A stretch of 64,000 nucleotides of DNA from JBBQVS01 sp963792705. Lineage in GTDB: Bacteria; Chloroflexota; Ktedonobacteria; Ktedonobacterales; Ktedonobacteraceae. The notes under the pieces were generated by a model. The model ran no database searches. It saw nothing but the letters and a program-made list of their open reading frames with translations, and was not told the origin of the DNA. The stretch spans positions 124,001-188,000 of the forward strand of contig CAWBXD010000004.1 in the NCBI GenBank assembly GCA_963792705.1. Direction: 5' to 3'. The position numbers were made by a program, and so were the translations under genes. Within the stretch, counting starts at the first letter, position 1, and each line of letters opens with the position of its first letter. This document shows, one piece after another, positions 52,895 to 59,740 of this stretch.

Positions 52895-53317
52895 TCATCC
52901 ATTCCCTTCTCCTGGACGATACGTGCCAAAGCTCCAGACATGTCCTTCATTATCCCGTGTGCAATATTCACGAGCACCATAGTCGGTCGTCTTGGGTTCG
53001 TACACGATCTCGGCTCCCGCAGCTTTGGCATGCGCGTAGTGAGCATCGGGATCGGCGACGTAGACATACACGGTCTGACTCACCGCAGGCAGGTCCCGTG
53101 GACTCCTCCATCCTCGCTCCTCCTGCGCTGTTCCCAGCAAAATGACCCCACCTCCAAAGCTCATCTCTGCGTGGGCGATGCCTCCATCAGAGGTGGAGAC
53201 TTCCAGGAGCTTTTTGAAACCAAAAGCCCTCTCCAACCAAGCAAGTGCGGCATGGGGGTCTCGATAGGTGAGGGCGGGATAGATACCCGACAATCCCTCC
53301 GGCGTCTTCTGGGTCAT
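52895..53317 (-). CDS. VOC-family (glyoxalase/PhnB-like) protein
   Basis: A 140-aa protein of the vicinal oxygen chelate fold: PALTYRDPHAALAWLERAFG, GGIAHAEMSFGGGVILLG, VADPDAHYAHAKAAGAEIVY and the terminal YCTRDNEGHVWSFGTY are the standard PhnB/YciI-like pattern. Such proteins include drug-binding resistance proteins, isomerases and many without a known role. AAGGAG 9 nt before ATG 53317. It lies 120 bp after an AraC-type regulator on the same strand, a common pairing. Confidence 0.87.
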   Translation of the reverse strand: MTQKTPEGLSGIYPALTYRDPHAALAWLERAFGFKKLLEVSTSDGGIAHAEMSFGGGVILLGTAQEERGWRSPRDLPAVSQTVYVYVADPDAHYAHAKAAGAEIVYEPKTTDYGAREYCTRDNEGHVWSFGTYRPGEGNG

Positions 53318-53437
53318 GAAACAATTCTCCTTTCAAATGGGTTTTTCAAGCCATTCCAAGAAGAGTGTACGCTAGCAGAGGAGTGGATGTCTTGGATAAA
53401 TTTTACCTGTATCTATCTGGAAATCTCTTTGAGGTAC

Positions 53438-54310
53438 TCAATCACCCACCATGCCTCCACCATCAGGCAGGCGGCGACTGAGCAACTCACGAGGGGGGAA
53501 GCCGGAGAACGCACGGAAATCTCTGATCAAGTGTGCCTGGTCATAGTAGCCACAGTCGAGCGCGATCTCGGCCCAATGGTCTCCATCCCCATCCTTAAGA
53601 CGGTGTAAGGCACCTTGAAAGCGTAGGATGCGAGCCAGCACCTTAGGCGAGACACCGATCTGTTCATGGAACTGAGCGATCAAATGCTTCTGGCTCCATC
53701 CAAGTTCGTCGGCGAGCTGACTGATTCTGAGGCGACCGCTCGCTTCCAGCAACCTGTGCCAGGACCAGACGACTTCTGCTGAAGGAATACGAGCAGTTTC
53801 CAGACATGCCGCGAGGGTCGTATCGAGAATGGCAAAACGGGCTTCCCAACTCGGCCCTTCGTAGAGCTGTCTCACGAGGCGGTGTGCTCTCGTTCCAAAG
53901 AGATCTTCAAGGTCAACGACTCGATTAGTGAACTCATGCATCGGCACACCAAAGCACCGATGCGCGCCAATCGGCGTGAAGTTCACCTGGATACCTTGCC
54001 ATTCCCCACACGACTGGGTGAGCATGTACGAGTCGTGCAATCCAGCAATGAAGGTCGAGTGAGGATCGGTTGTCCCTGCCGGATTTCGAGGATTGATGAC
54101 ATGAAGCCCCGGTCCCAGACTGATGATGAGCACAACATCGCTCGATGGAGTCTCCAGACGACGTGCAAAACCTGGCGTGCGCTCCACGTAGCCCTGGTAG
54201 CTCTGGATGGAACCACGCAGTCGTGCATCTGGTTCACCGAGCACCATCTCCCACTGAGCGAGGGCGGACTGATGCTGCCGAGTGTGCAAGGGAGAGACAT
54301 GAGTTCCCAT
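53438..54310 (-). CDS. AraC-family transcriptional regulator
   Basis: A 290-aa regulator. The C-terminal ~95 residues hold the two HTH motifs: RISQLADELGWSQKHLIAQF and DGDHWAEIALDCGYYDQAHL followed by IRDFRAFSGFPPRELL, the AraC/XylS signature. The N-terminal part (GLHVINPRNPAGTTDPHSTF and ECQGIQVNFTP-like strands) resembles the DUF6597/cupin-like sensor of AraC regulators. AGGAG lies 8 nt before ATG 54310. It probably controls itself and the adjacent VOC gene. Confidence 0.9.
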   Translation of the reverse strand: MGTHVSPLHTRQHQSALAQWEMVLGEPDARLRGSIQSYQGYVERTPGFARRLETPSSDVVLIISLGPGLHVINPRNPAGTTDPHSTFIAGLHDSYMLTQSCGEWQGIQVNFTPIGAHRCFGVPMHEFTNRVVDLEDLFGTRAHRLVRQLYEGPSWEARFAILDTTLAACLETARIPSAEVVWSWHRLLEASGRLRISQLADELGWSQKHLIAQFHEQIGVSPKVLARILRFQGALHRLKDGDGDHWAEIALDCGYYDQAHLIRDFRAFSGFPPRELLSRRLPDGGGMVGD

Positions 54311-55028
54311 GATCGGTTCTCCTGAATGCGAACACCTTCTCGTGTCTCATCCTTGCTCTGTTCTCACAGGACAAGGACGTCCACGTTCAGCAGGGACGAC
54401 GGATAAAAAGAAGCATCCTCTCGTTGACACAAACCTAAAGGCAATATGAAAGAGAGAAAAAGCGACTTGCGCGATCAGAAGCTCGTCTGTATAAGCGAGA
54501 AGGAGGTGAGTCCTTTGTCGTGATTGTATCACACGCGAAAGGCATTTCAGAAAACGTTCAGCAAAACACCTTTTGAAGCAACGAGGATGCGTGTGAGCCA
54601 CGCGTTCTGTCACGCCACATCAAACCGAGTGATGATATGCTCAATTAGAACAGCCATGCGAGAAAGAGGGAGATGACTAGTGTCTATTTGAGCTTAGAAT
54701 ATTTCCCGCCGTTATTTTTCGCCCTTAACAGGGCTCCTATTCAAGTGTGAGGGACAGCTCTAGTAGATATTAACAAAGGGAAATGTCTATTTCCCGCTGT
54801 TCTCATCTTGCGAACTCACTTTTCGATTGACCAACTATACATAACAAGGAATGAACCGATGTAACATTTTGTGTATCATAATCCGTTCCTCTTGTATGAG
54901 TACCCACTTCTCGTTTTGCCGCTTGTTCTTCGTTCTCTTGATACGCTTTATATCCCAAATTGGTTCGAGCGTTAAGGAGAGTGCTCCTACTAGTTGGGTA
55001 TGTTCTAGTTGAGTACGTTTCAAATAGA
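54311..55028. other. 718-bp gap without recognisable genes
   Basis: No credible ORF. A 25-codon reading frame begins at ~54446 (MKERKSDLRDQKLVCISEKE) and is followed by AAGGAGGTGAG (54499-54509), a strong ribosome-binding-like sequence without a matching gene; this may be the relic of an element. AT-rich sequence lies towards 55028. Confidence 0.35.
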
Positions 55029-56705
55029 TCACTTTTTTCTCAACGTTTGTAATGACTCTTGGTAGTATTCTCGCATACTGACCACCAGAGAGTGTTCTCG
55101 CCCAAATACCTCTTCTTGAATATCCATAGCTTGTTGGTGCAAACATGCTGCTTGCTCATACTTGTCTTGCTCTAAGTAGAATAATGCCATGTCATGAAGC
55201 GTTTGTGCAACGCGGAAATGCTTAAGCCCTACCGTTTTCTTATGGATAGCTAATGCTTGCTGAAAGAAGCTTTCTGCTTCGCTCCACTTTTTTTGCTTGG
55301 TTGAGAGCAGGGCAAGGTTTCCAAGTGCTATGGCTCTATATGGGTGCTCTTGTCCTAAATCGCGCTCGTAAATATGCAATGTTTGTTCCAAAAAAGGTTC
55401 TGCATCGACATAGCGTCCTTCTGCCATATAAATCTTTGCAAGGTTGTTCATGCCTGTCGCTATCTGAAAATGATTCTGACCAAATATCTTCTCGTTAATG
55501 AGCAATGCACGCCGAACGAATTGTTCTGCCTCATTGTATTTCCCTTGTAAATATGCGATACGACCCAAATTATTACAGACAAGTGCTATTTCTGGATGAT
55601 TCTCCTCAAGATATTTTTCACGCGTGATAAGGATGTGCAGAAAGAGACGTTTTGCCTCGGTGTACTTCCCCCACTCTATATGGAGTACTGCCAAGTCGTG
55701 AAGACCATTCGTATAAAGTATGTGTTTAGTTCCTACCAAGTTCTCTCGGATCGTCATTGAGCGTTGAAAGAGGGTCTCAGCCTCACTATATTTTCCCTGT
55801 TCACACAGAAGCAAACCCAGATCGTTCAGAGTATTTGCTATATCAAGGGACATTTGTGCTCCTTGCTGCTCATAGATGAGTAGCACTCGTCGAAAGAGTA
55901 CTTGTGATTCGGCATACCTTCCTTGTTTGTAAAGGGCAAATGCCAGGTCAGAGAGGCACGCGGCACTTTTTGGATGGTCTACCCCAAAGATGTTTTCACT
56001 CATAGCGAGTACACGATAACAGAGCTGCTCTGCGTCACCATATTTTCCCTGTTTATAAAAAACCTTCACCAGTACAGACAGAACGTGATGAGTTTCAGGA
56101 TGGGCAGGCTCGTTCATTTGCTCATACATTTCTTGAGCACGCATGAGATGCTTTTCTGCTTGAGTATATAGTGCAATCGCTTGTTCGCACTCCGCAAGCT
56201 TTGTGAGAAGTTGTCGGGTCTCCTGTGAGAGAAGGAAATAACGCTCAATATGAACTGCACACTGTTGTGCATGGGGAAAGAACGAGTAGTGTCGGGGCTC
56301 TAGTACATCTTCATTAATCTCAGAAAAAGCATGATTGACAACTCTCACAGCTTGTTCAGCCCAGTGGTGTTGCATTTTTTTACTCATTGTTTCCTTGAGC
56401 ACAGTTTGAACGAGTCGATGGACGGTCAATGTTTTCGTTTCAGAATCACGATGTAGGAGAGAGTACTTACGTAGTAATGCAAGTGCATTATCAAATACAA
56501 CAGGATCAGAAGCAAGAGATTGAAGAAGGGAACCATTGTCGAATCCATTTGCCACAAACATCTCTTCGGGAATGGCATCTGCGGCGAAAAAGGCACAGAG
56601 CCGAAGAAGTTGGGCGGTTACAGTACTGCACTGTACTACCTGTCTGAAACAAAGAGAGATGGTCGAGCTGACAGAATCTAGGTGATCGAATACTCGTGGT
56701 TCCAC
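55029..56705 (-). CDS. STAND regulator, 3' part: end of NB-ARC plus TPR array (separated by a frameshift)
   Basis: A 558-codon frame beginning at GTG 56705 without a ribosome binding site. Its first ~110 residues (SSTISLCFRQVVQCSTVTAQ, LLRLCAFFAADAIPEEM, VHRLVQTVLKETM) are the winged-helix end of the NB-ARC module, which should follow directly on the RRG of the upstream frame. About ten TPR units of the kinesin-light-chain type follow (AETLFQRSMTIRENLVGTKH; AEPFLEQTLHIYERDLGQEH; AESFFQQALAIHKKTVGLKH). In intact relatives both parts are one ~900-aa chain. Either the gene is broken or there is a read error. Confidence 0.8.
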   Translation of the reverse strand: MEPRVFDHLDSVSSTISLCFRQVVQCSTVTAQLLRLCAFFAADAIPEEMFVANGFDNGSLLQSLASDPVVFDNALALLRKYSLLHRDSETKTLTVHRLVQTVLKETMSKKMQHHWAEQAVRVVNHAFSEINEDVLEPRHYSFFPHAQQCAVHIERYFLLSQETRQLLTKLAECEQAIALYTQAEKHLMRAQEMYEQMNEPAHPETHHVLSVLVKVFYKQGKYGDAEQLCYRVLAMSENIFGVDHPKSAACLSDLAFALYKQGRYAESQVLFRRVLLIYEQQGAQMSLDIANTLNDLGLLLCEQGKYSEAETLFQRSMTIRENLVGTKHILYTNGLHDLAVLHIEWGKYTEAKRLFLHILITREKYLEENHPEIALVCNNLGRIAYLQGKYNEAEQFVRRALLINEKIFGQNHFQIATGMNNLAKIYMAEGRYVDAEPFLEQTLHIYERDLGQEHPYRAIALGNLALLSTKQKKWSEAESFFQQALAIHKKTVGLKHFRVAQTLHDMALFYLEQDKYEQAACLHQQAMDIQEEVFGREHSLVVSMREYYQESLQTLRKK

Positions 56706-57723
56706 GTCGACTTAAAAGCGTTATCTGTCTTGCATGATAGCGATTTTTATACTCCATCAGGCTGCATCCCGTTTCCTCGATATACGCTCCTGCCTGATCG
56801 AGAGCCAAAGGAAGACCATCTAATACGTGTGCAATAGCTTTAGCCTCATTATAAATTTCCTCTGGGATACTGTCTTGAGGAACGCCGTACTCGATGATCT
56901 TAGCTCGACGTAGCAAGAAGTAAGCTCCTTCTTCAGGTTGCATTTGTTCTAGGGCTATACATCGAGCAAGTACACCAGTTGATTGTGAGCGGGTTGTTAT
57001 TAAGATAGAACCATTGCCTTCTCGTGGAAGAAAATCATGTAACATGGTGAAATCTTCAACATTATCAAAAACGAGGAACCAGTTAGTGGATGTGTTCAGC
57101 CACCGTTTAGTAGCTTCCATGATACGGGTCTGATCCTGTTCATCCTTCTCCGAAAGATTCAGATGTGCAGCAATCGCTACGAAGTCAGCAATAATCAATG
57201 CACGTGTTTCAGCACGTACCCAGAAAATGGCAGAGTAGTCATCGTAGTATTGATAGACATACTCGACGGCGGTTTGTGTCTTGCCAATTCCGCCTAAACC
57301 GCTTATCGCCTGAACTTGGGTCAAAGTTACCGTTTTTCCTGAATGTAAAAGAGTGTGAAGACTGAGAAGAATATCTTCACGACCAGTAAACAAGGGGTTG
57401 CGTCGATGAGGAATGTTCCAAAGAAATGCTGTTGCTGTAGGTAAAAATGTGAGTTGGGTCTGTTGAGTGAAGACTGATTGAATAAATTCATCACTTTTAC
57501 TTTCCTTTTCTTGCACTAGACCTAACTCTTCAGCACTTTTGTCAAAGATTTCGCAAAGCTTATGACGGAAATAGGCTCCTGGATGCGTGATGCCTCGCTC
57601 CCATCTACTTATATTCACAAATGTTGTTCCAATAGAGGTTGCTAATTCTCTTTGCGACCAATGATGTGTAAGACGTTCCTGTAGTAGGAAGCGATTAGGA
57701 ACCAACTCAGTTTTCTCGCTCAT
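56506..57723 (-). CDS. STAND regulator, 5' part: XRE-type HTH plus NB-ARC ATPase (frameshifted)
   Basis: A 405-codon frame. Residues ~10-65 form a Cro/C1-type HTH (HHWSQRELATSIGTTFVNIS, RWERGITHPG). Then the NB-ARC ATPase: P-loop AISGLGGIGKTQTAVEY, Walker B NWFLVFDNVEDF, ILITTRSQS, and GLPLALDQAGAYIEETG. After LLSRRGTTS (about residue 340) the frame becomes nonsense; the true continuation is in the other frame (55029-56705), so a 1-nt insertion or 2-nt deletion lies at ~56690-56706. Such regulators oligomerise on a signal through the TPR arm. Divergent from the RiPP precursor gene, it is the candidate cluster regulator. Confidence 0.82.
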   Translation of the reverse strand: MSEKTELVPNRFLLQERLTHHWSQRELATSIGTTFVNISRWERGITHPGAYFRHKLCEIFDKSAEELGLVQEKESKSDEFIQSVFTQQTQLTFLPTATAFLWNIPHRRNPLFTGREDILLSLHTLLHSGKTVTLTQVQAISGLGGIGKTQTAVEYVYQYYDDYSAIFWVRAETRALIIADFVAIAAHLNLSEKDEQDQTRIMEATKRWLNTSTNWFLVFDNVEDFTMLHDFLPREGNGSILITTRSQSTGVLARCIALEQMQPEEGAYFLLRRAKIIEYGVPQDSIPEEIYNEAKAIAHVLDGLPLALDQAGAYIEETGCSLMEYKNRYHARQITLLSRRGTTSIRSPRFCQLDHLSLFQTGSTVQYCNRPTSSALCLFRRRCHSRRDVCGKWIRQWFPSSISCF

Positions 57724-57741
57724 AGTTCCCCGTCCTCTCTT

Positions 57742-57766
57742 ATAACATTATCTAAAATAGTGTTAT
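57742..57766. promoter_or_regulatory. Inverted repeat ATAACA...TGTTAT upstream of the STAND regulator
   Basis: ATAACA (57742-57747) and TGTTAT (57761-57766) are arranged as an inverted repeat 19 bp centre to centre, 20-40 bp upstream of the regulator start. The half-site recurs in the direct repeats at 57817-57854, which fits autoregulation by the HTH protein. Confidence 0.4.
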
Positions 57767-57816
57767 CCCTTTTGCCAAAGCTCTTCGTTAAAAAGTAAAA
57801 TAGTGCAGTAGTAGAA

Positions 57817-57883
57817 ATGATAACATATGATAAACCTCATGATAACATATGATATTCTTTTTAATACTCTTCTAGCCTATACT
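57817..57883 (+). promoter_or_regulatory. Duplicated 16-bp sites and promoter in front of the RiPP cluster
   Basis: ATGATAACATATGATA occurs twice, exactly, at 57817-57832 and 57839-57854, 22 bp apart (two helical turns). TATACT (57878-57883) is a good -10 box; the matching -35 position (57855-57860, TTCTTT) is poor and directly abuts the second repeat. This is the layout of an activator-dependent promoter, about 95 bp ahead of the precursor gene. Confidence 0.5.
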
Positions 57884-57975
57884 ACATATGGCTACTATTG
57901 TTAATGGAAGTTGCTTGGTGTTCGCCTACTGCGTATATAGGCATTTTGTTTTGGAAGAAAGGAAACGTAACATTC

Positions 57976-58191
57976 ATGGAGAAAGAGACACCTAATTCAA
58001 AGGCAAAAGTATCCCCTTCTTTAGAGGAAACAAAAAAAGAACTCCTTCAGGAAAACTTTGATGCCATTTCAGATTTCGAGATTGAAGAACTTGAGAATCG
58101 TATAGCTTTTGCATCTGCTCCAAATTGTAGTGCTGGCTGTGGTGGCTGCGGTCTAGGTGGTAACCCATCTTGCAACGGCCTTCATCATTAG
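57976..58191 (+). CDS. RiPP precursor peptide, predicted thiazole/oxazole-modified (TOMM/LAP type)
   Basis: A 71-aa peptide. Residues 1-~46 are a charged, helical leader (SLEETKKELLQENFDA, then SDFEIEELENRIAF) with the acidic E-L-E pattern of leader-recognition segments. The C-terminal ~22 residues are rich in Cys, Ser and Gly, with Cys51, Cys55, Cys58 and Cys66 and Ser52 and Ser65 as possible azoline sites (NCSAGCGGCGLGGNPSCNG). The layout recalls heterocycloanthracin-type precursors but is shorter. ATG 57976 has AAAGGA 12 nt upstream; an upstream ATG (57898) is unlikely. The genes behind it encode an M50 protease, an E1-like protein and YcaO, which supports the call. Confidence 0.75.
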   Translation: MEKETPNSKAKVSPSLEETKKELLQENFDAISDFEIEELENRIAFASAPNCSAGCGGCGLGGNPSCNGLHH

Positions 58192-58247
58192 TGGATAGAA
58201 ATTTAACTGCGTAGCGAATTTTTCGCTTAGTCTTTGATTTTTTCATT

Positions 58248-58295
58248 GCACAGCCTTTACAAGCTTGTATGGCACAACCTTTACAGGCTTGTAAG
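58248..58295. repeat. Tandem pair of 24-bp units before the M50 protease gene
   Basis: GCACAGCCTTTACAAGCTTG (unit 58248-58271) is followed head to tail by GCACAACCTTTACAGGCTTG (58272-58295). The first contains the 12-bp palindrome TACAAGCTTGTA. It lies between precursor and protease genes and may be an operator or affect mRNA processing between them. Confidence 0.6.
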
Positions 58296-58337
58296 GTAGT
58301 TCGTGAGTGGTATCTAACTGTTCAGAAAGGGGGAATA

Positions 58338-59630
58338 ATGAAGGTGAAGCTAAAAGATTTGCATAATTCTCCTCTATCTTATCCAGAAGTGTGTAGAGAT
58401 CTTGTGTACGTATTGACTGACTCAAACCACTACATTGTTGAAGATACTAAAAATGGGCGCCATTTCCGGCTAAAGTCCGAAATAGTGCTCATTATGCAAC
58501 GTTTAGATGGTTCAAATGCGCCTGAAACAGTAAGTAGTGAGTTAGGTCTACAACTAACAGTTATCGAGTATGTAGTTGAGCAACTTGAACAGCTTCATCT
58601 CTTCGAGACAAAAAGAACTCTTAGACACGGGAGAGAATACTGGAAGATACGACCTCAAACAGTCTTTGCTTGGTTTAATCATCTATTTCTCATCAGGAAG
58701 AATATCACTTATTCTGATAGATGGATTGAAGCTACGTATAGATTTTTGAGGCTCAAGTATATCTTCAAGTCTTGGTTCATCATTGTATTACTCGTGATGT
58801 ATCTCGCCGCCCTCGTAGTAAGTTACTACTATAGTAGTGTTCTTGAAAGCGCGGTAAGCGAGCTTTTCAAAGGGTCGAACTATGTTCTGGAACGCGTTCT
58901 CCTATTTTATGCGTTATACCTCGTGATAGGTACATTTCACGAATTGGGGCATGCCCTTTCCTGTAAGCACTTTGGAGGTAAAGTGCGCTCAATGGGGGTA
59001 GCATTATATTACTTTCAACCAGCGTTTTACACTGACGTTAGTGATGCGTGGATGTTTACCCAGCGTCATCAACGTCTGATAACGCACGCCGCAGGTCTCA
59101 TAGTAAATTTTCTCATAGCCTCATTGGCTTTATTTCTTCTCCCTTTTGCGGTTCATTTACCCTGGCTGAAGGAAACCATTGCTATGATTTTTTTGATTTC
59201 TGGTGTGTATGCTCTTATAAACTTCAATCCTCTCATTCAACTTGATGGCTATTATCTCCTTGCCGACGCGTTGAACATTCAAAACATGAGAAAGAACGCC
59301 TTCGACCTACTTTACTCACGCATACGTCATATACTCGACAAGGGCGGCATAGTAAAGTATCACACAAGTCAACGGCACCCGCAGTATACAAAGCGAGAGA
59401 AGTACATTTTACCTATCTATGCACTTCTCTCGTTTACCTATAAGCTTCTTCTCTCATGGTTTCTAGGCAGCTATTATACAGCCCTCTTGCTACACGCTCA
59501 AGGACTTTGGAGTTGGCTCTTCTTCTGCGTGTTTTTTACACTCTTTACCATATTTCCCTTTTTGAACTGGTGGAAAACAGATAGTGCAAAACGTCACCAA
59601 ATACAAAAATACGCGGAAAGAGTTACCTAG
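58338..59630 (+). CDS. Membrane M50-type zinc metalloprotease with PqqD-like N-terminus (RiPP maturation)
   Basis: A 430-aa protein. Residues ~20-90 resemble a PqqD/RRE-like winged helix (YIVEDTKNGRHFRLKSEIVL, DGSNAPETVSSELG). Several TM helices follow, with the zinc motif HELGH at 201-205 inside GTFHELGHALSCKHFGG, and NPLIQLDGYYLLAD (297-310) with the third ligand Asp, as in site-2-protease-like putative peptide zinc metalloproteases found in RiPP clusters. It may cut the leader or export or protect against the product. The start at ATG 58338 has a strong AAAGGGGGAA; ATG 58269 lies in the tandem repeat and has none. Confidence 0.85.
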   Translation: MKVKLKDLHNSPLSYPEVCRDLVYVLTDSNHYIVEDTKNGRHFRLKSEIVLIMQRLDGSNAPETVSSELGLQLTVIEYVVEQLEQLHLFETKRTLRHGREYWKIRPQTVFAWFNHLFLIRKNITYSDRWIEATYRFLRLKYIFKSWFIIVLLVMYLAALVVSYYYSSVLESAVSELFKGSNYVLERVLLFYALYLVIGTFHELGHALSCKHFGGKVRSMGVALYYFQPAFYTDVSDAWMFTQRHQRLITHAAGLIVNFLIASLALFLLPFAVHLPWLKETIAMIFLISGVYALINFNPLIQLDGYYLLADALNIQNMRKNAFDLLYSRIRHILDKGGIVKYHTSQRHPQYTKREKYILPIYALLSFTYKLLLSWFLGSYYTALLLHAQGLWSWLFFCVFFTLFTIFPFLNWWKTDSAKRHQIQKYAERVT

Positions 59631-59740
59631 TTTAGAAACCACGTAAAGATATTTTGAACATGCATTATAGAAACACAGTGGTACAAGCTGGACCGCATCT
59701 CGTAAGCGTCGCATTTTGTTTGTCTTAATGGAGTATTTCA

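Noticed and set aside
52664..53608. 314-codon plus-strand ORF across the VOC gene
   Set aside because: Antisense to the clear VOC gene and the end of the AraC gene; Ser/Pro-rich nonsense without a start signal.
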